A stretch of 29,383 nt of DNA from Chara braunii (GCA_003427395.1 BFEA01000331.1:1695001-1724383); one strand, 5' to 3'. Positions 8,867 to 19,777 are shown, numbered from the stretch's first letter. Notes: generated by a model not told the origin, from the sequence alone. A program made the numbers and translations.

Positions 8867-9818
8867 GACCGCACATCAGCCGAACACCCCATTGGTGGAA
8901 CTCCCCTTAGCCCCCGAGGGATGGCAATGGTCATGGAAGAGCAGATCTCGGGGAAAGACAAAGCTGCAAAACTTGACGGTAAAGGCAACATACCGTCGTC
9001 TTCTATGGCCCAAAGGAAACATCAAGAAAAAGGTAAAAGAAAGACGGAGATCCCAATTATATATAGGAATCGAGGCGATCTGTCTCATCTGCTGGTTTAC
9101 TGCCACCAGAATTAGGCCTGCAAAGATGGCCTCACTGCGGTGGCAGATAAAACATCGTTCCTTACCCACCAACGACTGGTTGATAGACCGCACCCATTTG
9201 GAGCAGAGAGGACAGGCATTGCCTTGGTGCAAAGCATGCCACACGGCTTACCCCTCCCGCAGAATCCCGGAGACTATAGAACACATATTCATACAATGTT
9301 CGGGGGCAGTCCTCACATGGCGATGGTGGGATAAAATCTGGTTTCGTCTGGGTACGGGGTCGAAATGGCCTTGGGACTGGAAAGCCATACTATGCGAGAC
9401 ATGGTCCTCCCCCACGGATAGTACCTTTGAAAACAATATGTTTAAAATAGGGAGGAGAGCGGTCGCGTGGGCCCTCTGGAGGACACGTTGTATATATGCC
9501 ATAGAGGGAGCCCGTACGGCAGAGGGAGAGGTGACCGAATTTATAAAACAATTCGTCCAACAAGAATTGACGGTACAGTGGCAAAGAATTAAGTCTCAAT
9601 TGGACCTGTTCCACTCAGCCAAGGATATAGTACAAACAATCCAGCAATTCTCAAGGGACTTGTTGGGCAGCGAGAATGGGGGTTGGATTGCCTCCGTCAG
9701 ATGGGAAGGCAGACCCACCCAGGGTGACCATCAGGGGAAGTTTAGAAAGGACTACAATATTTGTTTTAAGGACTGGATAGTGGTGGGTCAGGAATTCCCG
9801 TTGCGACCAGCCACATAA

Positions 9819-10286
9819 TTCCCTGACCCCTTCCCACCTCACCAGCTAGCAATGGTGGACCTGCAATGGTATGAAACTGATGATGTCGACTGAATTCATG
9901 GGAATCCGATTTTCAAGGTCTCCAAACCTCCTAGTACTCAGTCAATCCTCTGGATATTATCTTTAAAAAAACGTTGTTTTTCAAAGATAGGGAGTGGGAG
10001 GAACCAGGACGGGATAGCAGATATTTTGTGCCAGGTTGACGGTGAAGAGGTCCCCCCCTCCCAACCACCTGCTCAGTTAATCCCCTGGACCCCAGGGTAA
10101 TCAATGATGGCTGGATTATGCGATTTGATGAGATTTAAACTCTGTTATATAAGGGACGCTGGACCTGGTTTCCAGCAGGTGCTGCTCCCCAGCAATAGAT
10201 GGAGCCCTCCCCAGGTGCTAGCGGTGTCTGCTCTTACCAGCACCACTAGCACCGACGGGTGCGTAAAAAAAAAAAAAAAAAAAAAA
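9819..10286 (+). other. LINE-A 3' untranslated region and poly(A)
   Basis: Non-coding tail following the ORF2 stop at 9816-9818. The last ~135 bases before the A tract (from GGGACGCTGG at 10153 to GCACCGACGGGTGCGT) form the family's 3' signature, found again at four other places in the window. A pure A22 tract at 10265-10286 ends the element. The same signature in unrelated surroundings implies recognition of this 3' end during retrotransposition, although that function is inferred. Confidence 0.85.
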
Positions 10287-11167
10287 GGTTTTTTTGCAAA
10301 CCAGATTTTGGTCGGATCCAGTTCACAGCATACGCAAAGATCGCAAGCACTAGGCGGAGGGGAAAAGGGGGGCGGGAGATGAAGGGATGGGGTCCTGGGA
10401 GGGAATTGGGGTCATCCTCCCTTGTGGTCCACCTAGATCAATATATTCTTCTGGCAGTAATCCCCCAAAATCACTCCGAACGGGTATAAAGAAGCACCCT
10501 GGTGGCCGCAGCTGCCAGTGGTCTTCGTTGGCGGCTCAGTTCTTCCACGTGAGCATCCCTGTATGGTAAACATCAGCCTGTGTCAGCGGCGAGTCTCTTA
10601 CCCATCTTCTGTGAACGTTTGGAGTGAAGCAGTGGATTGGGTGAACTTGTTTATATCCTTCCTTCACGTTATACTTCCAAATGTGGAGCGGCTTACTGCC
10701 CGGCCATTCCCATTCTTCAGGGTCAAACGCACATATTGCGTAAAACCCATCTTCCGTGTTTCCCACCACCCTTTTCTCTAGTATGACCATCTATTGCATG
10801 AGGGTGGTCCCGATCTGTGTTCCTTTTCAGCCTCGTCCACCGTGCTCCCAATAGTTGAGGTTCGTAGTTCAAGCTTTGCAATGTCACCCATGATTGCTTG
10901 TACATTGTAGATCACCATAGGGATGTGGTTAGCTCCGTTAATCTGGGTAGTGGTAAGCCAATCGTTGACTGTGGTTGTTGGTCCTAGTTTGAGAGCGACT
11001 ACCCAAGCAAGAAGCACCGGTTCTTGTAATCGAAAAAGCGGTGCTGCTACAATATTTTTGACGAGGGGTGTGATCTGTGCGCAGCTTTGGGGGCGAGGTT
11101 GCTCGTACAATCTGAAGGGGGCGATCAAACACTCAACACAGGACAAGGACAACAGCCGCTTGATAAG
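10287..11167. other. Segment between two converging LINE tails; unidentified minus-strand frames
   Basis: Flanked by the LINE-A poly(A) and by the poly(T) of the minus-strand LINE fragment. On the minus strand, 11160-10778 is open (…ITPLVKNIVAAPLFRLQEP…), and after a stop a second frame covers 10790-10536 (…DGFYAICAFDPEEWEWP…). The composition of these two frames looks more protein-like than chance, but I recognise no family. They could be part of a decayed host gene or of another element. Confidence 0.3.
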
Positions 11168-11440
11168 TTTTTTTTTGCCCCCTCCAGTGTTAGTGGTGCT
11201 GATAAGAGCAGCCACCACGAGCACGTGGGGAGAGGCTCCATCTATTGGTGGGGAGCATCACCTGCTGGTAAACGGGTCCAGCGTCCCATATACAGATTGA
11301 ATATAGGGTACATCAGAAGAGAAATTGTCACGGGGGGGATCCTGCCAGCATTGATTGCCCTAGAATCTAGGGGATTGACTTGGCAGGATAAAAAGAGGAA
11401 AGGGGGAACCTCTTCACCCTGAACCCGGCGCCGGATACCT
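11168..11440 (-). mobile_element. 5'-truncated LINE 3'-end fragment
   Basis: Reverse complement of the LINE-A 3' region. The poly(T) at 11168-11176 is its A tail, then the GCTCTTATCAGCACC and CACCAATAGATGGAGCC signature, GGGACGCTGG (ending at 11287), and further upstream LINE similarity (TCAATCCCCTAG…CAATCAATG and GTGAAGAGGTTCCCCC) until about 11440. It is longer than the fragment at 1488. No convincing duplication was found. It is non-coding. Confidence 0.8.
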
Positions 11441-12195
11441 GCTGATACACACTAGCTCCTCCCTCCCCCTTCCCATCCCCCATACTTTCTTGTTGTTAGA
11501 GTGCTTAGGCTGCTAGCATTGACCATCCCAATCTGTAGACGGGGGGAATCACTGAGCAGCGAAAAAAGAAGGATAAATGCAGGGAGGGTCTGAAGAACGA
11601 TAGCTTCTTCCAGCCTATCCACCGATGGCGGGGGCTTATGATGGGTGGGTGATTGGTTGCCTGCCAGTGATAGCAGTGGAAACACCACAAACAACAACAA
11701 CAACACTGAAGACTGGATCAAAGACAACAACAACGACAACAATGACATCAACGACTATGACCACACCACCACCACCAACAACAAGAGAAATGATAATAAC
11801 TACAACACTTGCAAGACCGCCATCAACAACAAAGATATCGGGAACAAGGGTGGTTGCTTCGATGACACTTGTGGTGATGACAGATTTGCGTCACCATGGC
11901 ACACGAGCTTCGCCGCGGGCGGGGGTGGGGAGGGGGGGGGACTGAATTCTGTCAGTCAACGGTTAGCAGATTTCCTAACCCTAATCGTTGCTCGATCACA
12001 TGAGTGAATTTTTTTTTTAATTGTGTTCTATTGATTGGGCAGGAGTCCCTACCTTGGGGTTGACTAGGGTTTCTGGTGTTGCTGATTGCTGGTTGGGATG
12101 GCAGAAGGTCAATCCTTCCCTGTGTTGGGAAGTAATCATTGCCTCTTGTGGCATTGCGAGATACCCGGTTGACATCATATTAGGGCATAAACATA
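11441..12195. other. Low-complexity stretch with AAC-rich tract
   Basis: Between about 11690 and 11835 the plus strand is rich in AAC/AAT triplets, which makes an Asn-rich open frame (NTTNNNNNTEDW…) with no recognised domain. The rest is G- or C-rich DNA plus a T tract at 12009-12018. I cannot assign a function. The open frame beginning at 12021 runs into LINE-B, but its first ~58 codons have no LINE similarity. Confidence 0.4.
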
Positions 12196-15100
12196 ATCAG
12201 GCTATTGAGGAATTTCAGGTTCCTTTGACACAATCGCTCACCCTTACTCAAAGAAAACACCTGGATAGACCACTGGTTAAGGAGGAAATCTGGACAACTC
12301 TCTTACAAATGAAAGAAGACAAAACCACAGGAATTGATGGTCTCCCGGGGGAAATAGTGGGTCAAGGGGTCCTCACCCTGTTGTATAAAAAGAGAGACAA
12401 AACTAATATAAGGAATCATCGGCCTATTACCCTGCTTACAATGGTGTATAAATTGTTGACCAAGGCATTAGCTAACCACATGATCCATGTAATGACGGAC
12501 ATTATTCATCCCTCCCAGACTGGGTTCATTAAAGGTCGACATATCCAAGATAATGTGTTATTAATCAATGACATGGTTAAACTTACGCGTCAATCTAGGA
12601 TAAATGCGGCCTTCGTGTTAATAGATTTCGAAAAGGCCTATGATCATGTAGATTGATATTTTTTTTATGCTTGTTTCCAAAAGATGAAATTTGGCCCTAA
12701 TATTAGGAGATGGGTGAGTATTCTTCATTTCAATTCTATGACGCGGGTTCAAATCAACGACTTTTTATCTCCAGAAATTTATTTGCAAAGGGTTGGTCAG
12801 GCAAAGGGATCCTTTAACTCCTTTCCTATTTTTAATAATAATGGAGGCACTAGGGGCTAATCTTAGATTTAATCATAATATTAGTATTATATTACACGAT
12901 TAGGGATTTCTGGTATACCGAAGGAAGCTATTCATATTTGCTCTATGTTTGCAGATGACCTCACTGTCATGATGGAAGCATTTGTGTGCAATATGGAGGA
13001 GATCAAATCATTAATTGATAAGTTTTTCCAAGTCTTAGACATGGTAGTCAACTGGGGGTGTAAGACACAGAGTTGGTGGATTCATTAATGGGGTCCGTCC
13101 TCTTGAGAAGCCTAGAGTTAGCTGGGTACCACTGGATGCCCCAGTCCGAGTCTTCGGCATCTCTCTCACTGCGCGGAGAAAACCAGTCACTCAAGTTAAT
13201 GATGATTGGATATCAAAGCCAGCAGTGGATAAAATGAATATGTGGAAAAACAAGCATACCTCAATATTTGAGAGATCTTGATTATTAATAATGTCGTTCT
13301 TGCTTCTATTTGGTACAAGTTTGCATTGTGGTCAATCAGTAGTGTATGCTTTCTTATGGAGATGTAACCATGAGCAGGATAAGGTTATTCTGAGGGTTGC
13401 ATGACTTTCAATCATTCATCCTAAAACACGAGGGGGGTTGGGGGTGTTGGATCCCACACTTCAGAGTCGAACTCTCTCCTTACAATGGGTCAAGAAATTG
13501 ATTTTTTCTATTGATCAGCCTTGGCAAGCTCTATCCCTTGAGCAAATTAAAAGGTTATCCCCCCCATTCTCTGAGAATATACACCCACTCATTTGGTTTG
13601 AGGATCGTTATTGAAGTATCCCCAGAGCACGATCTCAGTCTAAGGAGGAGGGGTCTTGAGAGGCTGCTAGAAGAGATTTGGTTTTGGATAATTTGTGGGT
13701 GTTTTTGTTATAGATTTGGAGGCAGTTACCATTACCAAGTAGACATTTTCCTACTCGCTACGAGGAGGTATTGCGTCAACCCCTTCGTGGGAACCATTTG
13801 ATTACCGTCAATAACGGTTGTATTTTTAATAGTTTTGTCCCACCTTGATCCTTATGGGTAAAAAGGGGTGTGTTGCTTATTAAGGGTTTATGAGATACGA
13901 CAAAAAAGGATTGGAAATTCGTGAAGCAATTCCGGAGGGAGTTGAGGTATGCTCATCAACTTTCTGAATGTCTATAACATATTATTTTTTTGATTCATTT
14001 AGCTTGGGTACAAATTTTGAGGAAATGTATTTTTTTTGTGAGAGAGATTGGGTGTTGGGATTTCAGCCTGATAATCACAAGAAGATTGGTCAAGTTGTTT
14101 CTTTGTTCCCGTATGGAGCTTTGATCAATCTTCTTGTGATTACAGAGGTCATTTCATTTCATCCCCCCTCTGAAGACACGGTGATGTTCTTTAAGTTCTC
14201 CATGTCTCCTCCATTCAAAGATGGGGGGGCGTTCCATCCTGAAATTCCTATACCACAACTCCCCATTGACCAAGCAGAATGGGTATGGCATACCAGCACC
14301 AGAGGAAAGTAACGATTCGTACACAATTTTTGTGTCAGAGCAACTTACTAGTTGTTTAAGCCCAAAGTAAATATTATCGCTGTTCTACAAGAAAGGTGGG
14401 CCAAACATCTCAACATTGATATCAATTTAATTAAACAGATATTTTTTTTTTAAAGAAATTAAACAACGGTCAGCTAGGTTCACCTCATTGCAATGACAGA
14501 TTGCACGACGTCGTCAGCCAACAAATGATTGGTTGATTGATCATTCTATGTTGGAACAAAGAGGACTGACTCACCCCTGGTGTAAGTCTTGTCTCTTGGT
14601 CTTTCCTAGCAAGAAATTAAGAGAGACAATTGAGCATATATTTATACCATGTGCGGGGTCAATTTTGTTATGGAGGAGGTGGGAGAGTGTTTGGAGATCA
14701 TTGGCGGGGTTAGAATGACCCGAGGACTGGAGGGTCATTTTGATGGGTCATTGAGAACCTCTCCAACTTTCTAACTTCCAACAAAATTTATTTGTCATTG
14801 ACCACAAGGCAATCCTTTGGACACTATTGTATAAACATTGTATGAGGGAGAGGGAAGGTGTGAATTTGGAAGGCATGGAGATAATAGATCTAATTGTCAA
14901 GTTATCAACTTTGTTCGGACAGAAATTCGGGCACAGTGGAGGAAACTCACATTATAATTATACAAATTTCGACAGAAAAAAGATATACAACAGACAATTT
15001 ATCAACTTTTCGGGAACTGGTTGGGGGGAACTGCAAGAGGGGGTTTGGGTGAGGTAAAATGGTCAGGGGAGGAAGGGTCCGGAAGTGTGCTCTAATGAGA

Positions 15101-15200
15101 CTTTCAGGTCATCTTTCGAGAATGGTTCACACTTCAATCAGGCGTTATTCTCAGATCTCCACAATGTTTCTCAGATCCTTTCCCTCCATCATAGTTAGAT
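12196..15200 (+). pseudogene. LINE-B ORF2 remnant (reverse transcriptase to zf-RVT-like)
   Basis: Reverse transcriptase motifs: GIDGLPGE (~12330), TNIRNHRPITLL (~12405), TGFIKGRHIQDN (~12522), VLIDFEKAYDHVD (~12615), and MFADDLTVMM with the catalytic FADD at 12948-12959. The downstream connecting region is recognisable by its match to LINE-A (RGGLGVLDP…, TRYEEVLRQPLRGN…). The region around 14540-14700 retains HSMLEQRG…CKSC…ETIEHIFIPC, the zf-RVT-like part. Compared with LINE-A, about 28 codons are missing in frame between the PGE and VGQGVLTLL stretches. Stops include TGA at 12654, at the same conserved Trp codon that is TGA in LINE-A. Several frame changes occur after 12780. Confidence 0.8.
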
Positions 15201-15523
15201 TTGGTTGCCATGCATTGGTTCGGATTGGGAGAGGAGGAGTAAGTTGTATTTTCTGTTGACTTTCGAGGAAGGAAGGGTAGATTGCAGGGTTAAATCTAAC
15301 GGTCTCTTTTGGCCGAAGAGGTATTTCCTTCCCTATTTTTTGTTGGTATTTCATATGCTCAATTTACTATTTGCATTCAATGGGACGCTGGAACCGATTT
15401 TCAACAGATGTCACTCCCCACCAATAGATTGGAGTCTCTAATAGAGCAAGTAAGAGTGTTTGCTTATATCATCAATCCTAATTGTTCCTACTAGGTGTTA
15501 AAAAAATAAATAATAATAATAAT
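12196..15523 (+). mobile_element. LINE-B: diverged, 5'-truncated LINE relative
   Basis: Colinear with LINE-A from the region just before the reverse transcriptase to the 3' end. It starts at the segment encoding IEEFQVPLTQSLT, and the endonuclease and ORF1 are missing. The 3' signature GGGACGCTGG is at 15382, followed by the CACCAATAGATTGGAG stretch. The tail is A-rich with AAT repeats (15500-15523) instead of pure A. It lacks the two hAT insertions found in LINE-A. The lower GC content and many stops show long decay. It is not a segmental copy of LINE-A, because identity is moderate and mainly visible at protein level. Confidence 0.82.
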
Positions 15524-15566
15524 GCACACAGATGACATAGGGAGTATTTGCACTGCACAATATTGT

Positions 15567-17735
15567 TTATATGTTAAGTATTGGTTGTGGTTGCTGGTGT
15601 GTTTTCCAGGCACAGGTGTAGGGATCATATAGATCACCAAGTAAAAACATTTTTTTATGTACCCAAGTCAACCAGTGATAGTTTGATTCCAGTGAGAAGG
15701 GTTGTTCATTTGGATCACAAAAATGAGGTTGTCCAAAGATCTGTTGCCTCCATGCTTCATGCCATCCCAGGGGAGGTGGGCTTTTAGTTGGCCTCATTTG
15801 TCTGCAAAGGTGTAAGATGTTGGTCGATAGGGGGCCACTTTTAAAGTCCCATCTGGTACTACTAGCTATTGTGAGAAGTTTTGTCTTTTTTTTTGGTTCG
15901 GGGGGCTTGGAATGGACCAATCCTGTTAGGTTGACCATCATAAGGGATGAATAAGGTTTGTACTATGGGATAGGGGAGCGCGATTGGATATTTGAATGTA
16001 TGCCAGATGCAACGAAAAGAGATCGCCTGCCAGTAGCATCCTCATTATGATTTTGAAAATTAGTGCCCTATGGTTTAGGCCACCGTAAAAGTGTTGCTAG
16101 TTAGAAACATAAGGTAGGTCGCAGCAGAGCGCACATGACACAATATTGTTTTGAGTTGATGGCTAGGGTCTCTTCATGAGAAGTGAAAGCAGGGTTGAAA
16201 GAATAGGGCTAGGCCGTCAGGAAGATGCTAGCTCTTACCTATTTTTACTGAGCTTAAAGTTTATTTGGAAAGTAATTACAGTGGAATGGGACGCTGAACC
16301 CGGTTTCCAAAATTTTGGTTCTTTAAAGCGTAAACTGGGTAATGGCTCCAGGTTTTCCAGGTTGAATTGTAAGGTCTCTGGCCTCATTCTTATAATTTTC
16401 AATATGAAATCGCATTCTTTAGAAAAAAATAATAATAATAAAAAAAATTACTGCACTGATTTCTTTAACCATTCCAAGATAATTAAACCTCCCATCTCTT
16501 TAGTTTGAGAAACATATCCCCATGCTATTTTTTTTTTTACAATTAACTTGGTCATGGTCATTTTTCCATCAGTATTGATAGTTGTTTCTTTGGTATCTCC
16601 CAACATGTCATTGTATACGAGTATATCAAGGACAGTGTTGTTTATGGCTAGTGCTTTACTCGCGAGAGAGGTATTTAAACCATCTCATTTTGTCGTTTTT
16701 TGTAAGCATGTGGCTTGATCATCATCTGTGGGGGGCTCCAAGACCGTGAGTTTGATGACAAGCTTAGTAATGCCATCGTCATGTTGGTGTCAATTAACCG
16801 ATAGAATAGCTGGGGCATGAACTTAACATCACTCATCCACCAATCCTCTGTCGTTAATCCTAGTTGACCTTCATATCTGCGGTGATCTCGAAGGTTTGTA
16901 TGATGATCATCACAACATTCCCCGAGGCCTCATGACTTTTATGAGAACAATGCGAGATGTTTTGTGAACAGGGGATCCGATGTGACCAGTGTCAAGTGAA
17001 ATGGGATTTCAAGTTCAATTTTTTCAATAACAGGGTTTTCTAGTATCATAGCTGTCTGGGATTCGATTACCAGCACAAATAAGAGTGAGGCCCACAAGGT
17101 CCCCTTGTCTATATGAGCGTTGAAGGTGAAATGGGGGGAACAAGTGACCATTGACCATAATGCTAGTAACTGCTGATCTATACATTACGGAAACCCATGA
17201 TCTAAGTGATTCTCCAGAGTTGATCCTTTTAAACGCAACAATCTAAAAAATCCCAGTCAACGTGGTGATACGCTTTTTCAAAGTTTATCAAGAGCACAAC
17301 CGCCTCTCTGTTGTGTTGTCTAGCATATTTGATAGTTTCATTTACCAAGAGTGCATTGTCTTGAATGTTTTTGTTTGGCATAAATGAAATTTTGAACTTT
17401 ATTCGGGATATGGTTCATGCAACGTTAACGATGATTTACCAGGGTCTTGGACACGACCTCATAAGGAAGCGACACTGCGGCAGAAGCGTATTTGAGCAAT
17501 AGTTGCACACATTTGTCTTATCTCATTTCTTATAGATAATAGTAGTGACTCCCAAACATAGCATCACCCAAAAGTACCTTTGTGGGGGATAGCATTAACG
17601 TACTCAATTAAGTTATCCTAAAAAAATTATCAATATTCCAGCCATAACTTCTTTGGGAACGAGTTAAGGTAAGGGGTCTTCTCGTCGTCTATTTCCTTCA
17701 GTGCTACCAACAACTCATCCTTGGTAAGTGGTGGT
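15567..17735 (-). pseudogene. LINE-C ORF2 remnant, minus strand
   Basis: Reading the minus strand downward: PLTKDELLVALKEIDDEK (~17730-17670), NKNIQDNALLVNE then VVLLINFEKAY (~17380-17260, RT motif), GTLWASLLFVLVIE (~17110-17060, the equivalent of RQGDPL…), KALAINNTV and EMGGLIILEW (~16670-16470), and WVHKKMFLLGDLYDP followed by CAWKTHQQ (~15680-15580). Each has a counterpart in LINE-A ORF2 in the same order. The catalytic YADD-type box is no longer recognisable. Frame changes and stops are frequent. A plus-strand LINE tail splits it near 16150-16455. The zf-RVT-like end is missing where LINE-B begins, so LINE-B may have landed in it. Weak linker-like similarity may continue to about 18010. 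Confidence 0.7.
16150..16455 (+). mobile_element. Short plus-strand LINE tail within LINE-C
   Basis: It contains the signature GGGACGCTGAACCCGG at 16288, matching the 3' region of LINE-A and LINE-B over about 25 bases, and ends in an A/AAT-rich tail (about 16423-16449) like that of LINE-B. Minus-strand LINE-C similarity stops on one side and resumes on the other, so this is most simply a later insertion. The left limit is approximate, and no clear target-site duplication was found. Confidence 0.5.
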
Positions 17736-18400
17736 TTCCACCGTAACTTTCATGTGTTGGAAAGTATGGTGTGAACTTGAAAGGTATTAACTGTCATTTC
17801 TTCATTGTGATGTTTGATATTCATACAACTTCAGGTAGAATTGAGTCGCATAGACCACAATTGCATAAGCGTTCGTAACATTTGGGTGGCCGGATTAAAG
17901 GGGTGTTTTAGTGAAGTCACCGTTCTTTGCCTTGCTCTAGTTTTATGAAGAATGACTTTGTCATTGTGTCATCTGTCTTGTGTCGAGGGATTCGTGCTTA
18001 GACACTTCATGCTTCTACCTGACTATTAAGATAGGATTGTAGGTGATCCCTTGCTTTTGGAAGGAGGCTGAATGTTTTTTCGTCTAGGGGATCTTCCTTT
18101 GGTTTTATAAGTGGACCTGTCGCAGCTACGTTGCGACGAAGGATGATGACAATTGTTTTTGCGAAAGACCCCAGCTATGAGTTGGATCTCATCTTTGCAA
18201 TGCACCCCTACCGGACACTGCCGAACTTTGCAAAATTGTCCGGCAGTTGCTAAGTTTTCGTACACACACACAAAAGAAAATAAGCAAAAAAAACAAAGTG
18301 TATATTTCCATGTTCTAGCAGTAGATTCATTCGATTTTGCTCATCCTATCGATGGAAGTACCCTCTCTTTCTTCTCTCTCTCTCTCTCACAAAAAAAAAA
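17736..18400. other. Poorly resolved stretch up to the gap
   Basis: Possibly the degraded linker between endonuclease and reverse transcriptase of LINE-C on the minus strand (to about 18010). Beyond that nothing is recognised except an inverted CCGGACA…TGTCCGG near 18210-18236 and a CT run ending in A10 at the gap edge. Open frames that cross the N run are artefacts. Confidence 0.35.
18325..18355 (+). repeat. 31-bp direct repeat, copy 1 (beside gap)
   Basis: ATTCATTCGATTTTGCTCAT… matches 29258-29288 at 30 of 31 positions. Both copies are soon followed by a CT microsatellite. The function is unknown. Confidence 0.85.
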
Positions 18401-19178
18401 NNNNNNNNNNNNNNNNNNNNNNNNNNNNNNNNNNNNNNNNNNNNNNNNNNNNNNNNNNNNNNNNNNNNNNNNNNNNNNNNNNNNNNNNNNNNNNNNNNNN
18501 NNNNNNNNNNNNNNNNNNNNNNNNNNNNNNNNNNNNNNNNNNNNNNNNNNNNNNNNNNNNNNNNNNNNNNNNNNNNNNNNNNNNNNNNNNNNNNNNNNNN
18601 NNNNNNNNNNNNNNNNNNNNNNNNNNNNNNNNNNNNNNNNNNNNNNNNNNNNNNNNNNNNNNNNNNNNNNNNNNNNNNNNNNNNNNNNNNNNNNNNNNNN
18701 NNNNNNNNNNNNNNNNNNNNNNNNNNNNNNNNNNNNNNNNNNNNNNNNNNNNNNNNNNNNNNNNNNNNNNNNNNNNNNNNNNNNNNNNNNNNNNNNNNNN
18801 NNNNNNNNNNNNNNNNNNNNNNNNNNNNNNNNNNNNNNNNNNNNNNNNNNNNNNNNNNNNNNNNNNNNNNNNNNNNNNNNNNNNNNNNNNNNNNNNNNNN
18901 NNNNNNNNNNNNNNNNNNNNNNNNNNNNNNNNNNNNNNNNNNNNNNNNNNNNNNNNNNNNNNNNNNNNNNNNNNNNNNNNNNNNNNNNNNNNNNNNNNNN
19001 NNNNNNNNNNNNNNNNNNNNNNNNNNNNNNNNNNNNNNNNNNNNNNNNNNNNNNNNNNNNNNNNNNNNNNNNNNNNNNNNNNNNNNNNNNNNNNNNNNNN
19101 NNNNNNNNNNNNNNNNNNNNNNNNNNNNNNNNNNNNNNNNNNNNNNNNNNNNNNNNNNNNNNNNNNNNNNNNNNNNNN
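18401..19178. other. Assembly gap (778 N)
   Basis: Run of undetermined bases. It begins after a CT/poly(A) stretch and ends next to a TA-rich stretch, so simple repeats probably caused the break. The true length is unknown. Confidence 1.
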
Positions 19179-19674
19179 ATCGTCAAATATAATATATATA
19201 TATATATAAAGCAGATGTTTTGTTTCAGTTGTACTTTTGATGACTTAACAATTGGTTTAAGACCAGGTACGTCTGCATTCTTTACAGTGAATTTATTCTC
19301 CCCTAAAGGGTCCCATATGGACAAGGTGCATCTAGGAAATATCAGTGGAGCATTCTTCGGGGAAACCCGTTGACAGAATCACTGGCTAATCCCGTACCAC
19401 TGGACCCCACTCTCCAAGGGGAATATGGGTTTCATACGGACTATTTAACAAGGAAACGATACTGAACAGTCCCTCTAACGCCGACAATTACGGGCGCTTG
19501 GTGAACCAGCCTTCCGCAAGTGGGCTTTCATACTGGCTTGCTGCAACATTGTGTTTACTGGGCGCTCCGTAGTGCCACGGTAGTTGCTCCTCGCCCACTG
19601 CGTCGGGGTCGATGTTACTCATCGGCCTGAGGTCTCTGCCTGCGCTCTCCCCTGTCCGGGCATCCCCTGAGTAA
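19179..19674. other. Unannotated stretch after the gap
   Basis: Begins with a TA-rich run, then ordinary mixed-composition DNA. No gene, RNA or repeat is recognised on either strand. Confidence 0.4.
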
Positions 19675-19687
19675 TCTCTCTCTCTCT

Positions 19688-19777
<90 letters not shown>

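Larger units (their letters stand above)
3389..9818 (+). pseudogene. LINE-A ORF2: APE endonuclease + reverse transcriptase + zf-RVT-like, broken and interrupted
   Basis: ORF2 proteins nick the target DNA and copy the LINE RNA into it. Endonuclease motifs in order: LNVNGL (~3470), CVQETHL (~3570), VYAPN (~3808), GDCNA (~3894, usually GDFN), SRIDLILIS (~4095), LDHK (~4180). Reverse transcriptase motifs: PGIDGFPKEF (~4835), KKGDKMDIRNYRPITLL (~4981), GFVKGRRIHDN (~5116), VFIDFEK (~5207), RQGDLLTPFLF (~5390), and FVDD at 5527-5538 as the catalytic box. The C-terminal region at about 9125-9340 has CKAC…ETIEHIFIQC, as in zf-RVT domains. Defects are stops at 3749, 4058, 4241, 4865, 5245 and 5803, a one-base loss near 5228, a frame change near 6865, further disruption to about 7160, and the two hAT insertions. 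No RNase H domain is visible. Confidence 0.88.
2630..10286 (+). mobile_element. LINE-A: near full-length L1-like non-LTR retrotransposon
   Basis: The order is: a first reading frame (about 2699-3458), then ORF2 with APE endonuclease, reverse transcriptase and C-terminal zinc-finger-like region (3389-9818), then a 3' untranslated region ending in 22 A residues. Two hAT-like elements (6026-6515 and 7321-8858) and their duplicated 8-bp sites interrupt ORF2. Without them the LINE would be about 5.6 kb, a normal length for an L1-type element. The 5' limit is an estimate, and I found no clear target-site duplication around it. Several in-frame stops and at least two frame changes show that this copy is dead. 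LINE-B and LINE-C are diverged relatives. Confidence 0.85.

Noticed and set aside
10778-11224. 148-residue minus-strand frame taken as one gene
   Set aside because: Its start lies in the LINE 3' untranslated region and runs through the poly(A), so the full frame is accidental. Only the part after about 11160 is kept as an open question.
12021-12195. N-terminal extension of the LINE-B reverse transcriptase frame
   Set aside because: No similarity to the LINE-A region before the reverse transcriptase; it is probably flanking DNA that happens to be open.
15556-16151. CACAATATTGTTT at 15556 and 16139 as a target duplication
   Set aside because: Short, AT-rich and partly palindromic. The enclosed 570 bp are ordinary LINE-C sequence with no tail, so chance is likely.
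19179-19189. ATCGTCAAATA at the gap edge as a reversed copy of the 55-bp repeat
   Set aside because: Only 11 bases match before the sequences diverge.
18153-19373. Long open frames across the gap
   Set aside because: More than half is undetermined bases; the known parts show no protein family.
19380-19680. Possible structural RNA gene after the gap
   Set aside because: No tRNA arms or boxes, no rRNA signature and no snRNA-like core could be recognised on either strand.
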